This document shows positions 63,059-64,000 of a stretch of 64,000 nt of DNA, piece after piece; the first letter of the stretch is position 1, and every line of letters starts with the position of its first letter. The notes under the pieces are model-generated. The model was given only the letters and a program-made list of their open reading frames with translations. It was not told the DNA's origin and did not search any database. The position numbers and the translations under genes are program-made. Location: contig NZ_FOBH01000001.1 of assembly GCF_900109785.1 (NCBI RefSeq), positions 372,001-436,000 on the forward strand, given 5' to 3'. This stretch comes from Nitrosovibrio tenuis (GTDB lineage: Bacteria; Pseudomonadota; Gammaproteobacteria; Burkholderiales; Nitrosomonadaceae).

Positions 63059-64000
63059 ATGGCTGGCATTGGGTTTCGACTGCGGGAGCTGGCGAGAACT
63101 GATACTTTGTCAGGACTACTGCTTGCTTATGGCTTCGCCGGAATCATTGGTTCGGGCCCATGGGTATTGTCAATTATTGGCATCCTCCTGATCGGTATCA
63201 TCAATACAGAAAACACAAGTACACCTTTTTATGTTGGGCAGTTTCAGATATCTGTAACTTATCTGATGGCGATTTCCTTAATCCTGACCAGTCCTTTGCA
63301 GCTGATGATCACACGCTTTATTTCGGACAGGTTGTATGAAAAACAGGATGAACACGTTTTACCGAATCTAACAGGGGCCATATTTATTGTAATAACCGTC
63401 AGCGGAACGCTTGCGGGTTTTTGTTCGATTTACCTGTTTACCGGCTCGGTGTTATATCGTTTGTTGATGTTGAGCGGTCTGGTTATCCTTTCCACGATCT
63501 GGATTGTAGTGATCGTTTTAGCGGGAGTGAAAGCATACCGTGAGATTTTGTTAGCTTTTCTGTTAGGTTATGGGATAACCGTTTGGGCTGCTATCGAGCT
63601 AGGCGACTTTGGACTGGAAGGCCTGCTTTCTGGTTTTGTTTTAGGCCATAGTATTTTGTTATTTATGCTCCTGGTTGTAGTTTTTCGCTCCTATTCGAGT
63701 AATAAATTGATCGCCTTTGATTTTTTACGGCGAAATCAAATATTCCCAACCTTGGCAATTACCGGCTTTCTTTATAACCTGGGTATCTGGGCTGATAAAT
63801 TTATTTTCTGGTTCAATCCTCAAACCAGCGTTGCGATCATTTCACCCTTGCGGGGATCGCCGATTTATGATCTTCCCATATTTCTTGCATATTTATCCAT
63901 CATACCGGGTATGGCAGTATTTTTATTGCGAATGGAGACGGATTTTGCAGAACAGTATAAAAACTTTTATGGTGCCATTAATGGTGGTGCACCCTTAAAG
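63059..64000 (+). CDS. pelG: Pel inner-membrane transporter PelG, N-terminal part
   Basis: The frame stays open for 314 codons to the right edge, so the gene is cut by the window. The start MAGIGFRLRELARTDTLSGL is the PelG N-terminus, followed by many transmembrane helices (e.g. AYGFAGIIGSGPWVLSIIGI, LLMLSGLVILSTIWIVVIV, ILLFMLLVVVF). PelG is a MOP/Wzx-like multispanning protein of ~456 aa, so about 140 residues lie outside. It is thought to move the Pel chain across the inner membrane with PelD, PelE and PelF. Confidence 0.9.
   Translation, partial: MAGIGFRLRELARTDTLSGLLLAYGFAGIIGSGPWVLSIIGILLIGIINTENTSTPFYVGQFQISVTYLMAISLILTSPLQLMITRFISDRLYEKQDEHVLPNLTGAIFIVITVSGTLAGFCSIYLFTGSVLYRLLMLSGLVILSTIWIVVIVLAGVKAYREILLAFLLGYGITVWAAIELGDFGLEGLLSGFVLGHSILLFMLLVVVFRSYSSNKLIAFDFLRRNQIFPTLAITGFLYNLGIWADKFIFWFNPQTSVAIISPLRGSPIYDLPIFLAYLSIIPGMAVFLLRMETDFAEQYKNFYGAINGGAPLK

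Overview
The window looks like chromosomal DNA of a betaproteobacterium, most likely an ammonia oxidiser of the Nitrosospira/Nitrosomonas group. This is inferred from gene content and order (smc-zipA-ligA; rpsB-tsf-pyrH-frr-uppS-cdsA-dxr-rseP-bamA-skp-fabZ-rnhB), from a PEP-CTERM protein and from moderately high GC; no rRNA is present to prove it. No tRNA, rRNA, CRISPR array or intact mobile element was seen.

Layout. 1-6.3 kb: the tail of a BNR/sialidase-like gene followed closely by a TonB-dependent receptor, then serB (-), purT (+) and an SH3-domain lipoprotein. 6.4-13.8 kb, minus strand: a membrane diguanylate cyclase, mfd and recJ. 13.9-19.0 kb: a DUF1207 outer-membrane-type protein, a patch of decayed insertion sequences (IS3- and IS30-like), an EmrE-type SMR pump, a PEP-CTERM protein behind a short tandem-repeat array, and an MltD-like transglycosylase. 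19.2-29.6 kb: queF (-) divergent from smc-zipA-ligA-galU-hpt-mtnP-def. 29.7-31.5 kb, minus strand: aroK and a three-gene yqjD/yqjE-type membrane cluster. 31.8-44.0 kb: the large translation, isoprenoid, phospholipid and envelope-assembly block, starting at a strong rpsB promoter and ending with rnhB. It lacks the lpxD, lpxA and lpxB genes often found there. 44.2-53.4 kb: slyD, mutS (-), a two-gene alpha-glucan debranching unit (-) and suhB (-). 53.5-57.7 kb: trmJ, iscR with its own IscR-type operator, a cysteine desulfurase, mlaA and a small membrane protein.

58.3-64.0 kb: a visibly more AT-rich segment carrying pelC, pelD, pelE, pelF and a pelG that runs off the right edge. This is the synthesis and secretion core of a Pel-type cationic exopolysaccharide. 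PelD keeps the RxxD motif and the second arginine expected for cyclic-di-GMP binding, so Pel output is probably gated by c-di-GMP; the diguanylate cyclase at 6.4-8.1 kb is one possible but unlinked source. pelA and pelB are not upstream, and an unfamiliar 76-codon frame fills the gap between pelF and pelG. This locus is the most unusual accessory system in the window.
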